Origin: Periplaneta americana
Lineage: Eukaryota; Arthropoda; Insecta; Blattodea; Blattidae
Direction of reading: 5' to 3'
Length of the DNA: 64,000 bases
NCBI RefSeq assembly: GCF_040183065.1
Contig: NC_091128.1
Location: 180,123,168 to 180,187,167 of the forward strand
Under the pieces are notes generated by a model. That model did no database searches. It worked only from the letters and a program-made list of their open reading frames with translations, and was not told the DNA's origin. The position numbers were made by a program, and so were the translations under genes. Position 1 is the stretch's first letter. Each line of letters begins with the position of its first letter. Shown here piece by piece: positions 1 through 13,800 of the stretch.

Positions 1-489
1 AATGCTGTTGAATATCTCAGTGAAAGGGTAATGTTTTTCGCTGAGATATCCTCCAGAAACACAAAAATTTGAAGAAACAGTCCATTATTTTTCTTCAAAT
101 GTAGATGACTTGACCTGAATGAAATCATTTATTTTATGGCATTTCTTGCTTGAAGAAATGTGTGACTTCAGAGAAAATAGCAAAATGAAATAAAGAAAAT
201 GCTGATCTTTGCTCAAAATGGAATGAATTTTTTTAATTTTTCTCTGGAAAATGATTTCCTGTGCACAACTCCATCGAAGTATCTATGTGTCTTCCTGGAA
301 GTAATGCTTCAGTGGAAAGTTTTTCTTCAGTGAACATGATGCGAAGATCAAAAAAATCTGAGTATGGAAACTGTTCGAGCCATGCTTGCTATCTTAATCA
401 ACTTCAACACGACCTGCCAGGAATTTGCTGCAAAATTGGAATACAGAGAAAAAAATTATATCTTCTGAAAAATACCAGTGGTATGTAAA
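1..489 (+). pseudogene. hAT transposase C-terminal relic (ZBED5/SCAND3-like)
   Basis: Decayed 3' end of a hAT-superfamily transposase. The first bases translate as NAVEYLSERVMFFAEIS. Around 280-480, in two frames, come PGSNASVESFSSVN and then INFNTTCQEFAAKLEYREK. This is the order seen in the C-terminal dimerisation region of ZBED5/SCAND3-type proteins, where the usual form is PGSNA-VERVFS-MN. At least one frameshift and several stops interrupt it, so it is dead. The 5' part lies outside the window. Family assignment is from recalled motif patterns and was not searched. Confidence 0.6.
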
Positions 490-1039
490 ATGAATATTTT
501 AGTATGTAAACAGAATGAGTGTTTTAAATTTTTTTAAGTATGTAAAAGCAATGCAAGTGAATGGCAAACTAAAAGAAATGTTAAAAGTAGTTTTTTTCAT
601 ATGTCGATACCTGTTGCTGGAAATAGTGAAAAAAATCTGGTAACCTTACTCTGACACATATCGTCAAGTGAAATAATTAAACTACTTATTGTTCAGGACA
701 AACTATTTTCATATCAGACACTATTAAACGGACTGCTAATGGCTTCATTGCCAGATGCAAGGCACTAGACAACAACAACACTATTAAACGACAATTATTG
801 CAGCCCACAGAACACAAGTTCGCAACTGTAATTTGTAAAATGTAGACTATCTTGAAAACGAAAAAGACTTCGATGAAATGGGATCCATGTACCATTTGCA
901 GGTGTGTTAGGTCTCAAGGTAATTTCATAGAAGCAGTGTATTGGATAGAAAGGCAAACCGTGAAGCAATCTCAATGACATCATGCGATGGTCTATACCAA
1001 ATAATTAAAAAAACCACTTTAAATTATTTTTCAATATAC
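490..1039. other. No gene recognised
   Basis: AT-rich sequence between the hAT relic and the satellite. A 12-bp word (cactattaaacg) recurs at about 718 and 778. Short peptides between 800 and 980 look like eroded coding sequence, but I cannot name a family. Confidence 0.4.
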
Positions 1040-4000
1040 TGTTAATAATTTATTATTAAAGCATGCATCAGTACGTTATGTAAAATATACAAATTTCATC
1101 TGGTGCATTATTATTCATCATAATAATTTATTATTAAAGCATGCATCAGTACGTTATGTAAAATATACAAATTTCATCTGGCTCATTATTATTCATCATA
1201 ATAATTTATTATTAGAGCATGCATCAGTACGTTATGTAAAATATACAAATTTCATCTGGCTCATTATTATTCATCATAATAATTTATTATTAGAGCATGC
1301 ATCAGTACGTTATGTAAAATATACAAATTTCATCTGGCTCATTATTATTCATCATAATAATTTATTATTAGAGCATGCATCAGTACGTTATGTAAAATAT
1401 ACAAATTTCATCTGGCTCATTATTATTCATCATAATAATTTATTATTAAAGCATGCATCAGTACGTTATGTAAAATATACAAATTTCATCTGGCTCATTA
1501 TTATTCATCATAATAATTTATTATTACAGCATGCATCAGTACGTTATGTAAAATATACAAATTTCATCTGGTGCATTATTATTCATCATAATAATTTATT
1601 ATTAAAGCATGCATCAGTACGTTATGTAAAATATACAAATTTCATCTGGTGCATTATTATTCATCATAATAATTTATTATTAAAGCATGCATCAGTACGT
1701 TATGTAAAATATACAAATTTCATCTGGCTCATTATTATTCATCATAATAATTTATTATTAGAGCATGCATCAGTACGTTATGTAAAATATACAAATTTCA
1801 TCTGGCTCATTATTATTCATCATAATAATTTATTATTAAAGCATGCATCAGTACGTTATGTAAAATATACAAATTTCATCTGGCTCATTATTATTCATCA
1901 TAATAATTTATTATTAAAGCATGCATCAGTACGTTATGTAAAATATACAAATTTCATCTGGTGCATTATTATTCATCATAATAATTTATTATTAAAGCAT
2001 GCATCAGTACGTTATGTAAAATATACAAATTTCATCTGGTGCATTATTATTCATCATAATAATTTATTATTAAAGCATGCATCAGTACGTTATGTAAAAT
2101 ATACAAATTTCATCTGGCTCATTATTATTCATCATAATAATTTATTATTAGAGCATGCATCAGTACGTTATGTAAAATATACAAATTTCATCTGGCTCAT
2201 TATTATTCATCATAATAATTTATTATTAAAGCATGCATCAGTACGTTATGTAAAATATACAAATTTCATCTGGCTCATTATTATTCATCATAATAATTTA
2301 TTATTAGAGCATGCATCAGTACGTTATGTAAAATATACAAATTTCATCTGGCTCATTATTATTCATCATAATAATTTATTATTAGAGCATGCATCAGTAC
2401 GTTATGTAAAATATACAAATTTCATCTGGCTCATTATTATTCATCATAATAATTTATTATTAAAGCATGCATCAGTACGTTATGTAAAATATACAAATTT
2501 CATCTGGCTCATTATTATTCATCATAATAATTTATTATTAGAGCATGCATCAGTACGTTATGTAAAATATACAAATTTCATCTGGCTCATTATTATTCAT
2601 CATAATAATTTATTATTAGAGCATGCATCAGTACGTTATGTAAAATATACAAATTTCATCTGGCTCATTATTATTCATCATAATAATTTATTATTAGAGC
2701 ATGCATCAGTACTTTATGTAAAATATACAAATTTCATCTGGCTCATTATTATTCATCATAATAATTTATTATTAGAGCATGCATCAGTACGTTATGTAAA
2801 ATATACAAATTTCATCTGGCTCATTATTATTCATCATAATAATTTATTATTAAAGCATGCATCAGTACGTTATGTAAAATATACAAATTTCATCTGGCTC
2901 ATTATTATTCATCATAATAATTTATTATTAGAGCATGCATCAGTACGTTATGTAAAATATACAAATTTCATCTGGCTCATTATTATTCATCATAATAATT
3001 TATTATTAGAGCATGCATCAGTACGTTATGTAAAATATACAAATTTCATCTGGCTCATTATTATTCATCATAATAATTTATTATTAAAGCATGCATCAGT
3101 CGTTATGTAACATATACAAATTTCATCTGGTGCATTATTATTCATCATAATAATTTATTATTAAAGCATGCATCAGTACGTTATGTAAAATATACAAATT
3201 TCATCTGGTGCATTATTATTCATCATAATAATTTATTATTAAAGCATGCATCAGTACGTTATGTAAAATATACAAATTTCATCTGGCTCATTATTATTCA
3301 TCATAATAATTTATTATTAGAGCATGCATCAGTACGTTATGTAAAATATACAAATTTCATCTGGCTCATTATTATTCATCATAATAATTTATTATTAGAG
3401 CATGCATCAGTACGTTATGTAAAATATACAAATTTCATCTGGCTCATTATTATTCATCATAATAATTTATTATTAAAGCATGCATCAGTACGTTATGTAA
3501 AATATACAAATTTCATCTGGCTCATTATTATTCATCATAATAATTTATTATTAAAGCATGCATCAGTACGTTATGTAAAATATACAAATTTCATCTGGCT
3601 CATTATTATTCATCATAATAATTTATTATTAGAGCATGCATCAGTACGTTATGTAAAATATACAAATTTCATCTGGTGCATTATTATTCATCATAATAAT
3701 TTATTATTAAAGCATGCATCAGTACGTTATGTAAAATATACAAATTTCATCTGGCTCATTATTATTCATCATAATAATTTATTATTAAAGCATGCATCAG
3801 TACGTTATGTAAAATATACAAATTTCATCTGGCTCATTATTATTCATCATAATAATTTATTATTAGAGCATGCATCAGTACGTTATGTAAAATATACAAA
3901 TTTCATCTGGCTCATTATTATTCATCATAATAATTTATTATTAGAGCATGCATCAGTACGTTATGTAAAATATACAAATTTCATCTGGCTCATTATTATT

Positions 4001-5483
4001 CATCATAATAATTTATTATTAAAGCATGCATCAGTACGTTATGTAAAATATACAAATTTCATCTGGCTCATTATTATTCATCATAATAATTTATTATTAA
4101 AGCATGCATCAGTACGTTATGTAAAATATACAAATTTCATCTGGCTCATTATTATTCATCATAATAATTTATTATTAGAGCATGCATCAGTACGTTATGT
4201 AAAATATACAAATTTCATCTGGTGCATTATTATTCATCATAATAATTTATTATTAAAGCATGCATCAGTACGTTATGTAAAATATACAAATTTCATCTGG
4301 CTCATTATTATTCATCATAATAATTTATTATTAGAGCATGCATCAGTACGTTATGTAAAATATACAAATTTCATCTGGCTCATTATTATTCATCATAATA
4401 ATTTATTATTAGAGCATGCATCAGTACGTTATGTAAAATATACAAATTTCATCTGGCTCATTATTATTCATCATAATAATTTATTATTAGAGCATGCATC
4501 AGTACGTTATGTAAAATATACAAATTTCATCTGGCTCATTATTATTCATCATAATAATTTATTATTAGAGCATGCATCAGTACGTTATGTAAAATATACA
4601 AATTTCATCTGGTGCATTATTATTCATCATAATAATTTATTATTAAAGCATGCATCAGTACGTTATGTAAAATATACAAATTTCATCTGGCTCATTATTA
4701 TTCATCATAATAATTTATTATTAAAGCATGCATCAGTACGTTATGTAAAATATACAAATTTCATCTGGCTCATTATTATTCATCATAATAATTTATTATT
4801 AAAGCATGCATCAGTACGTTATGTAAAATATACAAATTTCATCTGGCTCATTATTATTCATCATAATAATTTATTATTAGAGCATGCATCAGTACGTTAT
4901 GTAAAATATACAAATTTCATCTGGCTCATTATTATTCATCATAATAATTTATTATTAGAGCATGCATCAGTACGTTATGTAAAATATACAAATTTCATCT
5001 GGCTCATTATTATTCATCATAATAATTTATTATTAGAGCATGCATCAGTACGTTATGTAAAATATACAAATTTCATCTGGTGCATTATTATTCATCATAA
5101 TAATTTATTATTAAAGCATGCATCAGTACGTTATGTAAAATATACAAATTTCATCTGGCTCATTATTATTCATCATAATAATTTATTATTAAAGCATGCA
5201 TCAGTACGTTATGTAAAATATACAAATTTCATCTGGCTCATTATTATTCATCATAATAATTTATTATTAGAGCATGCATCAGTACGTTATGTAAAATATA
5301 CAAATTTCATCTGGTTCATTATTATTCATCATAATAATTTATTATTAAAGCATGCATCAGTACGTTATGTAAAATATACAAATTTCATCTGGTTCATTAT
5401 TATTCATCATAATAATTTATTATTAGAGCATGCATCAGTACGTTATGTAAAATATACAAATTTCATCTGGCTCATTATTATTC
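1040..5483. repeat. 78-bp satellite, 57 tandem copies
   Basis: The anchor gtacgttatg recurs every 78 bp from 1071 to 5438, giving 57 copies; one copy near 3100 has a 1-bp deletion. Monomers are nearly identical. They differ mainly at two places: ctgg followed by ctc, tgc or ttc, and ttatta followed by aaag, agag or acag. Each monomer contains an 8-bp stem with a 5-nt loop (attattat-tcatc-ataataat) next to further AT-rich inverted words. No reading frame is conserved. The homogeneity points to recent amplification by unequal exchange. Confidence 0.97.
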
Positions 5484-6355
5484 TACTTTTGTCATTGGCG
5501 AAAAAGAGAACAAAAATCAAAAACATTGGCAACAATGCAATTCCTTCTCCACGCAGTAAAGAATAGAAGAAAAAATGAAGAGATCAGAAAGTAATATGAC
5601 TTCAAAAGTCAAAATAAACATTGGAAAACACTTATACATAACCAGAATCTGATCACAGATTCTACTGGAAATACCAGCACAGGACTCTACAGAATATACA
5701 CTAAACATGATCGTCTGCATCTACCCCCCACCACACTGTGTACTGTGAGCATTTATTACAATGCAAGGCCATACACAAGTCCAAGCAACTAATTGAAACC
5801 AGTATTTATACGATTTTCATGTACAAACTCTGTCCCATGTCGATTTGAACAATGTTATCTAAGTACGTGGTTGGGTTCTCTGTTTTACTTATTGCACTCA
5901 AGCTCACTCGCTCATCCCACACAATAAAGTTAACATGGAAATAATTACAGTCATGCATTTCAAATAAGTAAAGTTGCAATTTAAATTAAGAGAGTAATTA
6001 GAAAATTTAAAATAAAGCAGACAATATAAAAATACATTCTTTTGTTTACATTGACACAAACTTATTTATATAAATAATCTATAGTAGATAAGGAACTTCA
6101 AACAACTTTGAAAGAAATGAGAAGAAAGAATTTTCAACAGATAGTAAAAACGCTTTGTACTCTTTACACTTTTGATTTCTGTTAAAATGTTTGTATAATG
6201 CATATCTGGTAGCTTTAATACCATATTTAGTGGAGGAATTATCATTTATATGTATTAGAAATATCAGTGGTATAGTCATACTGTATTTGTCTTCAAAACA
6301 TAATGAAAACAAAATTGACAAATAATTTGTTCAAAGCCCAGGAAGTGTTCTAAGA
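5484..6355. other. No gene recognised
   Basis: Unique-looking AT-rich sequence after the satellite. Only short chance ORFs occur on either strand, with no splice-bounded coding segment that I can support. Confidence 0.5.
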
Positions 6356-6620
6356 CATACATGAATTATGCAAATCTAGTCTTTCAGGTAAAGCTCCCTG
6401 TAAAGCAGAATTTCAAAGAATAATTTCAAGGGAAAAATTGTTCTGGGGCCGGGTATCGATCCCGGTCTCGGGTGGAGTTCCCAGGTAGCTCAGTTGGTAG
6501 AGCACTGGTACGTTCAACCAGAGGTCCCGGGATTGATACCCGGCCCCGGAACAATTGTTCCCTTGAAATTATTCAATTCTGCTTTACAGGGAGCTTTACC
6601 TGAAAGACTAGATTTGCATA
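6356..6620. repeat. Palindrome built around a tRNA-derived SINE
   Basis: A left arm (about 6356-6468) and a right arm (about 6525-6618) are reverse complements over roughly 95 bp. The centre is a tRNA-like promoter: A-box-like tagctcagttggtagagc at 6487-6504, an anticodon-like arm ctggt/accag, and a B-box-like gggattgataccc. The arms carry the SINE 3' body (the attatgcaaatctagtcttt side) in both directions, so this looks like two SINE copies joined head to head. Confidence 0.8.
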
Positions 6621-6639
6621 ATATGTATGTCACTGTGTA

Positions 6640-6870
6640 CGTTAACAGAAAACCACAATTCCAAGTCACACAGAGATTGTGTCCACTCGATGTGGGTCTC
6701 TGGCGTTTCGTCAGCCCACGCGAGTTGTGTGGATATAAAGGGAGAAGTTGAGACGGTGTTGGGTGGAGTTCCTCGGGTAGCTCAGTTGATAGAGCACTGG
6801 TACGTTCAACCAGAGGTCCCGGGATTGATATCCGGCCCCAGAACAATTTTTCCCTTGAAATTATTCATAT
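6640..6870 (+). repeat. tRNA-derived SINE, second copy
   Basis: A SINE on the plus strand. It has a leader (gttgtgtggatataaaggga near 6726), then ggtagctcagttgatagagc as A-box region, an anticodon-like stem and loop, ggtcccgggattgata as B-box region, and a tail ccccagaacaatttttccc. It matches the central part of the palindrome copy at 6470-6570. The tRNA fold is degenerate (imperfect acceptor pairing), so it is a SINE head and not a functional tRNA. Confidence 0.8.
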
Positions 6871-7720
6871 ATGAATTGTTAGCACCAGTGGTAACATTCG
6901 GGTGCAGCACAGCAACATGCAAATCAACACTTTCGACTTTAACTTCCATAAACTGACCACAAAGGTTATCCATGAGTCATCAGCGAATGGCAAGCTTAGT
7001 TTTTTCAGCCTTTGAGAAGCAGTGAACACAGGCCCTGAAGTTTGACGATGTGCTGAAGAAATTCGCAGGCAGAAGTTATTTTAAGTGAATAAGAATGAAA
7101 TTGCTAATTAACTTTATTTCATTGCTCTTTTGTAAATTCAATGAATTGATACTGACAAGGTAGGTATGATACGCATACTTTTCATGTTCATTGTTCTGTT
7201 TCAGATTACTCTGAAAAATAAAAAGTTATCGATTTTAGGATGTATTATATCAGGCCCCCCCCCCCTGCGTATTTTGGTCCCCTACCTAATGAATCATTGT
7301 GGCTACGGGCCTGATGTGATCTGTGCTCAAAATTTAAACCAACCCACGATCTTGCAAGAACTGTAAACAGTGATGTGATGGGTTTCACGAAGTGAACGAG
7401 ATTTAGTTAGGAGGTGATGAGAAAGAGCTACAATGTAATAAAAATGACGAACTTATGACGTGTACTGTATAAGACACGTAAGTAAAATGTCAACTATACA
7501 GCATTTATTAGTTCGAAAAGTACATGGCTTATGCACGTCTTGATCTGTTGTATAACATATGCATAAGCAGCTTTTATTAGTAATACTATAATACTCTAAC
7601 CTACCAAGATCCGGGATGCTGGAATTCTCGAAGCATCATTGTGCCTGATTCCAACACAAGTACACGAGATATGCACAGCCACAAGATAGACTGACCTCTT
7701 TACTCAGACAAAATGGTAAC
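6871..7720. other. No gene recognised; downstream of DUS3L 3' end
   Basis: AT-rich sequence with a C(12-13) run at about 7254. It lies downstream of the minus-strand DUS3L polyadenylation signal. No coding segment is supported. Confidence 0.5.
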
Positions 7721-7726
7721 TTTATT
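7721..7726 (-). terminator. Polyadenylation signal of DUS3L
   Basis: tttatt on the plus strand reads AATAAA on the minus strand, about 36 nt after the DUS3L stop codon. This is a plausible poly(A) signal for a very short 3' UTR. A second AATAAA-like word would lie further downstream. Confidence 0.5.
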
Positions 7727-7761
7727 GTTATAATAAACTTTTATCATACAAAACTTGTCAT

Positions 7762-7834
7762 TTACTTCCAAGAATTTGCTTTGTGCTTTGGTAGGAAGTT
7801 ATAGTTGTCTGGCACCGGGCCCAGCAGCATTTCA
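7762..7834 (-). CDS. DUS3L: DUS3L last coding exon
   Basis: Acceptor cttacag. The first base completes the split Ser codon. 23 residues follow ([20 protein letters not shown], then SWK) and then TAA. The exon was found from its LLGPVP and FLPKHKAN signature. It is too short for ordinary ORF lists and lies 2.9 kb from the preceding exon. Confidence 0.93.
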
Positions 7835-10800
7835 CTGTAAGTACAAAGACATATATGCACATAAACAATTGCATACTTCATTTTAATTTAACAAAATTAT
7901 GTGAAAATAGTATTATGCATTAATCACAAAAATAACACTCATACATTTCTTCCAAACATTTTGCAACTTATGGTTACAATACAGCGTGATTCCTACGCAG
8001 AGTTCCACATGTCTGCAACATAGTTGATTTAGGTCAGCAGGTCTCTGACCCTACTTGAAATATGGTGCCGGTCTTCAACTCTACTACCTAGTCAAAAAGT
8101 TTAACTCACTGTAGCCGTAGGCTACCCATGTGTACAGGCAAGAGAAAACCATAGGTCATACGGAGCCATACAAAGAATGCAACCACTGTAATTTATCTAT
8201 GGAATTCAAAAAAAATCTCAGACTCGTCAATCTCTGGTAGAGGACTAGAGTTCTGGAATCATACTGTTTTGCAGTTCTGTTTTTCCCAATGTGTTCGTAT
8301 TCTAATCATTAAGCGAAGTCATGGCGGGGATATAAGCAATTTCTTTCGTGACAAGAATAACAAACCAATTGCTAACAATATCAAGGAGTTCAGAGAACAC
8401 ATGGTGAGGTAAGTTTAATGTACTGCATTTAGTTTTAATCAATCCTAGAAACTCATTGTAGCAAGCACGCAGAGGATAATATGGCAGGATTTCGTGTTAA
8501 ATGTATTGAATAAATAAAATATAATGGAAAGGTATTATTCGCTTGTCTGTAATTAAGACAAGGTAATTAAAATACATATCTAGCTCATATTAAGTGGAGA
8601 ATGTCATACATTGTAGAAACAATGCTACTGAATGTGCTAATAAAATGAAAGAAGTGACTAATTATCCTTCAATTTGGCAGGGAAAACAGAAAGCTCATTC
8701 TTAGCTTGCGGCTAAAGATGGAAATCAAGGTTGTGAAACTAGTTCTACTGTAAAATGTATAAATTTCTTGTTTGACATTACTATTTCATATTAACTCCAT
8801 GCATTGTAGGTCACATAATGAAAATAGCTGTTCTTATTGTTGAAGCAACAACAATTTTATTGGTAAGAAAAAAGTGCAAGCGGTGTTCTGGCACGTTTAT
8901 ACTAAGGATGTGTCTCTTGATCTCGTTGAACGGGAAGAACAAATATTCACCAGTATTCAATGAACTGTTTGAAGTCGCATGGCTTTACAGAAACATTGGG
9001 TATGTTTAGTCAATGATGTAGCAAGTGTGACGCTAGCAAAACAGCAAAAAATTGAAAGAAATGTATCCTAAACCTTTTCTTTTGCATTGAACAAATCATA
9101 GATTGGAACTCAGCGTTGATGAAATAAAAGCAGTGACTCATTTCAAAAGTCTAATGGGTCAGATTTGCTCTCATTTTAGTCAATCTCAGGACTTGAAACA
9201 TGTAGCCGAAACACACTGATAATCGTTGGTTGTACAACAGTCAGAGCTATCTGGATGTCATCTGATACACCACGAGAAGTTTGGCTAATAAGCTGTCAAG
9301 TTCTATCTTCATTTCAAAAACTTAAAGTGATGTATGATGATATGATGTCATCATTATTTCTACAGAAGCTAATGTTTTGTGCAGAACTAAATAGCGGTTC
9401 TACAAGGAAGCACTTCTAGCCGGCCTTTACAGGCGTGCCATTAACAAAATGCAAGAAATCAACTGTAATGACTTCATTTCTGAACTGATGCAACACTCCA
9501 AAGTAGATTATGTGTGAGAGTAATTGTGGAGCTAAAACTCAACTCCTGGCAAACATGAAAATTTTGCAAGCGTATCAGTAGCCTGAAAATCTTTCAATTT
9601 GCTTTGGAGAAGAAAAAATTCATAGAATCTGTGGAGATTTGGCTCTATTAGGTATGAAGAAATTCATTGCCTAATAGCAAAACTGCATAAATCCCTTTCC
9701 TACAGAAAATGCAGAATGTGAGAGAGGCTTCAGTGTCATGAATGTGACACATTCCCACTTGGCATTCATCCAAACTAATGGTCACCTCCACTGCATTAGA
9801 GTCCCTAGCATGCATCAAGGATACATCAACCCAGAAGTGCTTCAGTTGCTGTTTGGGATTTCCTTTATTTAATTTTTTTTTTTCATATGAAAGATTGCTA
9901 TATTTGCTTATGTTTAAAGTTACATAAAAATTATTGTCGCCAGCTTGAAGGGAACACAAAGACAACCTTTGGGGGGCACAAGAGAGAGTGAAAATTGGTA
10001 TATGGCGAAGAAAAAAATTACAATGACAGCAATCACTACCAATGGCATGGGACAAGAATTTTCACAGTTGACTGTAAACTCATCCCCAAATGCCACCAAT
10101 GACAGGAATGCATGTGGCCATCACCCTCCACGTGTGTGGGTCACCGAGAATTCATAACGATAGCTTAACAGTGCATTCAGAGTCATCCTGCCACAGAAGA
10201 CAAAGAATTGAAAACAAGGAAGTATTCAGATTAAGGAGCACACAGTAATTCTTTCATTGTCAGGTGGTACTGTCTGCTGATTACGGTGAATCAACTGAGT
10301 CTTGTTGAATTAAGTTTCATTTAGTTCAAGGGCGGAAAATACATGAGGAAATATTATGATAGGTTCAGTCTATCCTTAAATTTGATTCCCAATCGCCATT
10401 ACTAAGTCATTCCCATCTTGTCATTGGTTGAATTATTAACTTGAAAGCCTGATAGTTCCCAGCTTGTGGATAAAATGGTCATTAGCTTACACGTCAACGT
10501 TACATTATGGAAACTAAGTGTATGACTATTCCGCAAACAATAGGTAGATATGTCATGTGCAGTAAGTGAACAGTGAGCTGTATGATAATTCTTGTATGGG
10601 GCTTAAAATTAATTTTCACTCAATTTTAATTACTATGATGTTTTGTTGTACCAAATTAAAACAACAACACGACGCAAAAGAGCAGAATTCTTACCTGATG
10701 CGGATCCAGTCTGCACAGCTGGGACTGGCCATCAGGGTTTCCAGATCATCACGGCCACGGTAATATGGAGGACGCTGGTTAATTTTCTGAGGTGGATATT

Positions 10801-13800
10801 CAAGAAGTCCTACAGGAATATATCGATGTAGAAATGATAACCATTCCAGGAGGAATCGGCGCGTGTTCTCCAATCCCTTGAAACAACAATAAGTATGAAT
10901 GAGATGCAAGTGTTCACAGTACCGAATGCTACTCCACTGCATGTGTCTCATATAACCAATACGAAAGCACTACTATATAAAATTCACAAACTTCATCATG
11001 TGCACACAGTTGTACGAAAATTATTATTTTACACATTTCCCGCATTTTGCAACAGTTCAGTTTCTTTATCACTTCGGGAATGACATTAATAAGAAGAGGA
11101 ACTTTCATTTTCTGGATTGCACGAAATAGATATCCTAAGAAGTAAAGAATGTGACTTCATTTATCTAGTTTAAGTATAAAAGCATCAGTAATTCTGTACA
11201 AATTCACATAAAATAGCTATTTGCAAATAAATATATGAAAAGTTATTAATGATTTATGACTTTGCAATTAACACTGATCAGTGCATACCAAGCTTCTTCG
11301 AATACAAGTGTAATTTTAGCTTTCATAAATTGCTTTTTAAGTAAAGAAACATGAACACTAAGAATTGACACTTTTCTCGTGAAAAAATGCAAACAAATGT
11401 GTACCTAATAATTGTTAGAAATGCGCTAAAATGTCATATCTCACAAAATCAGCAAAGAAAAAAAAACTCTTAGGCTAGCTCCTATTGTTCTGGAACATAT
11501 TTATAGCAAAACTTGGTTGAACATTCCCACTTTTAGGAAATTCATATTTTTAAGAAATTATTTCAGAAATCCTCGCTGTAGATGTCCCAATTGTGGAATC
11601 AGTAGTAAAACAACGTAACTGATTCTCACTTGAAGGAACATACCAATTTTAAGCAATATATTTTAATGAAATTGCAAATACCCAACGCGTTTTAACGAAA
11701 TTCCGAAGTGTTTGTGATGTATACATTGTTTGGTCCCGAAGGCTAGCCTGTGGTGGACTGGTGTGGTTCATCTGTACACCAATACGACTCCACCAACTGA
11801 GTTAACGTAAGCTTATAGCAAGTTTTTGTGTGTTTGCATATAACAACTGTAACTTCACCTGACTTACTTAAAAATGTGTTATGATTTTATGAAAATATAC
11901 TGTGTGTTCACGGAAGATTACTGTTAAAGTGTCTGTTAATAGTAAATATATGGGATACTAAAAATTTATAAAATAATTTAACACAACAGTTTCAGCTCTT
12001 CCTTCAAGCATGTGTACGACTATGCCTCATTTGCTATGTTTTACAATGCTAGAAATCATACTGGTTACACCTACAGCTGAGACAATGAGATTTCACATCG
12101 CAAAATCATTGTATCATTTGAATCTGTACAGATTCGTCATTTTTGCACATCTTGATTACACATATTTAACATCTGTATCACTAATGATTTGGTAAATTTG
12201 TTATGTAAACAACTATTTTGAATTAATTGAAACTATTATGAGACTTTACATTAGTTAATGGCTGATATCCGTCATCATCAGATTTCTAGTCATGTACTAA
12301 TAGTTTCAATTAAGATACAGACTTGTTTAATAACAAATTTACCAAATCACTGGTCATATCTGTACCCACCTTCGTATCTGACCCCCAATGCTCCAGACCG
12401 TAGTTGACGTATTTCTTGAGGATGTCCAAACGAACTGTGCTCGGTATGTCCCAGTGCCGTTTCTCTTTTATTTCCGTAAAGATCCATGGCTTGATCAACG
12501 CTCCTCGACCGATCATGATACCAGCAATATTGGGACTGCTCTGCAGGGCACATTCGTAGTCATCAGAGCTCAACACGTCACCATTCCCGAACACAGGCAC
12601 CGGTGCTGCCAGCTGTGCGCACTGCTCTATGTACTTCCAGTCTGCGCTCTTCGTGTAGCGCTGCTCCCTGGAGCGACCGTGGACCTGCGGCAAAGAGAAT
12701 TAAAAGTTGTCTAGCTAGCAGTGGAGAACCAGACTAGCTAAATTCCCTCACGGTCTGATTACATGTATAGGGTGTTTCGAAGGCGAAAACAAAAGATCTA
12801 AGAATGAAAATCACACAATAAGCAAAAACACGAGCCATTTGTAGAACGTGCAGACTCTGTTTTAAGGAGTACGTGAGTGCATTTTAATGTAAACAGGAAT
12901 TCTAATTAGTTTCTTCTTCACCCATATGAAGACAGTTCTACAGACCTATTTACTGCCCAGGAGGTTGATCTATGCTGCACCTGATGGAGATTTTTGTTGG
13001 GATGTCACAGGGGAACTGGAGATCCTAAAGAAAACCCCTGAGTTACCTAGACCGCGGGCTTGCCCAACACAAGTTACAAATCGAGACATTCCAGGACTCG
13101 AAGCCAGGTCCAGTGCATTACCCGCTAGATCACCACAATAACACGATTTCAATTCTATACAGACAGAGAGCCAAGCAGTCGTGCTGTGTCAGGAATCTGA
13201 GCTTCTCTCACTATGAGCATTCTGGATTGAATATTTTTAACACAGTCATATTCCAAGGGTGTGGATGTAGTGATGTCTTTAGAGGACTTCTGACAATTCA
13301 TCTGACGTCAAAGGACTAAAGGCTTGCCTAGTCAACTCGCTAGCACAGAATGCATAGCATATTCCTATAATATTATACAAACAAATTAAATAAATAGAAC
13401 AGAAGCAGAAAATATATATATATCTAGAAGCACAAGATAAGCAGACACTTAGACAACAACTGACGTTTTCTGGAATGTGGTAGCGTGGAGTCTGTGCATG
13501 CGCAGTCTTACTGTTCTGTCCTTCAACAGCCTTCCCTCTTACACACGTAACCACTGGAGAATGCACAGAAAAAGTGTGGGAAGTTTACTTAAATACTCAA
13601 GTAAAAGAAATACTGCAACCTAGCATTCACATCTTGCAATAGTTACACGCCAGTCCACCTGTCTTCCCTCTTCACATCCTTCTCCAGTTGGTCGAAATAA
13701 TTCCGTCCATACTATACATTTATGTTTTAGGGTGGCCCAAAAAAAATGAAAGTTGGAAATGTACATCTCCACAAGACTAATTTTATTAATTTATATCTAA

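Noticed and set aside
1040..5483. CRISPR-like array
   Set aside because: Uniform 78-bp tandem monomers without unique spacers, in a eukaryotic setting.
6480..6560. Functional tRNA gene (anticodon-like GTT)
   Set aside because: Acceptor stem pairs poorly, position 33 is not T, and the sequence recurs with the same non-tRNA body; it is a SINE head.
9648..10055. 135-aa minus-strand ORF
   Set aside because: Antisense to the hAT relic, which reads on the plus strand; no domain seen.
12388..12714. 108-aa plus-strand ORF
   Set aside because: Antisense shadow of the DUS3L exon at 12370-12684.
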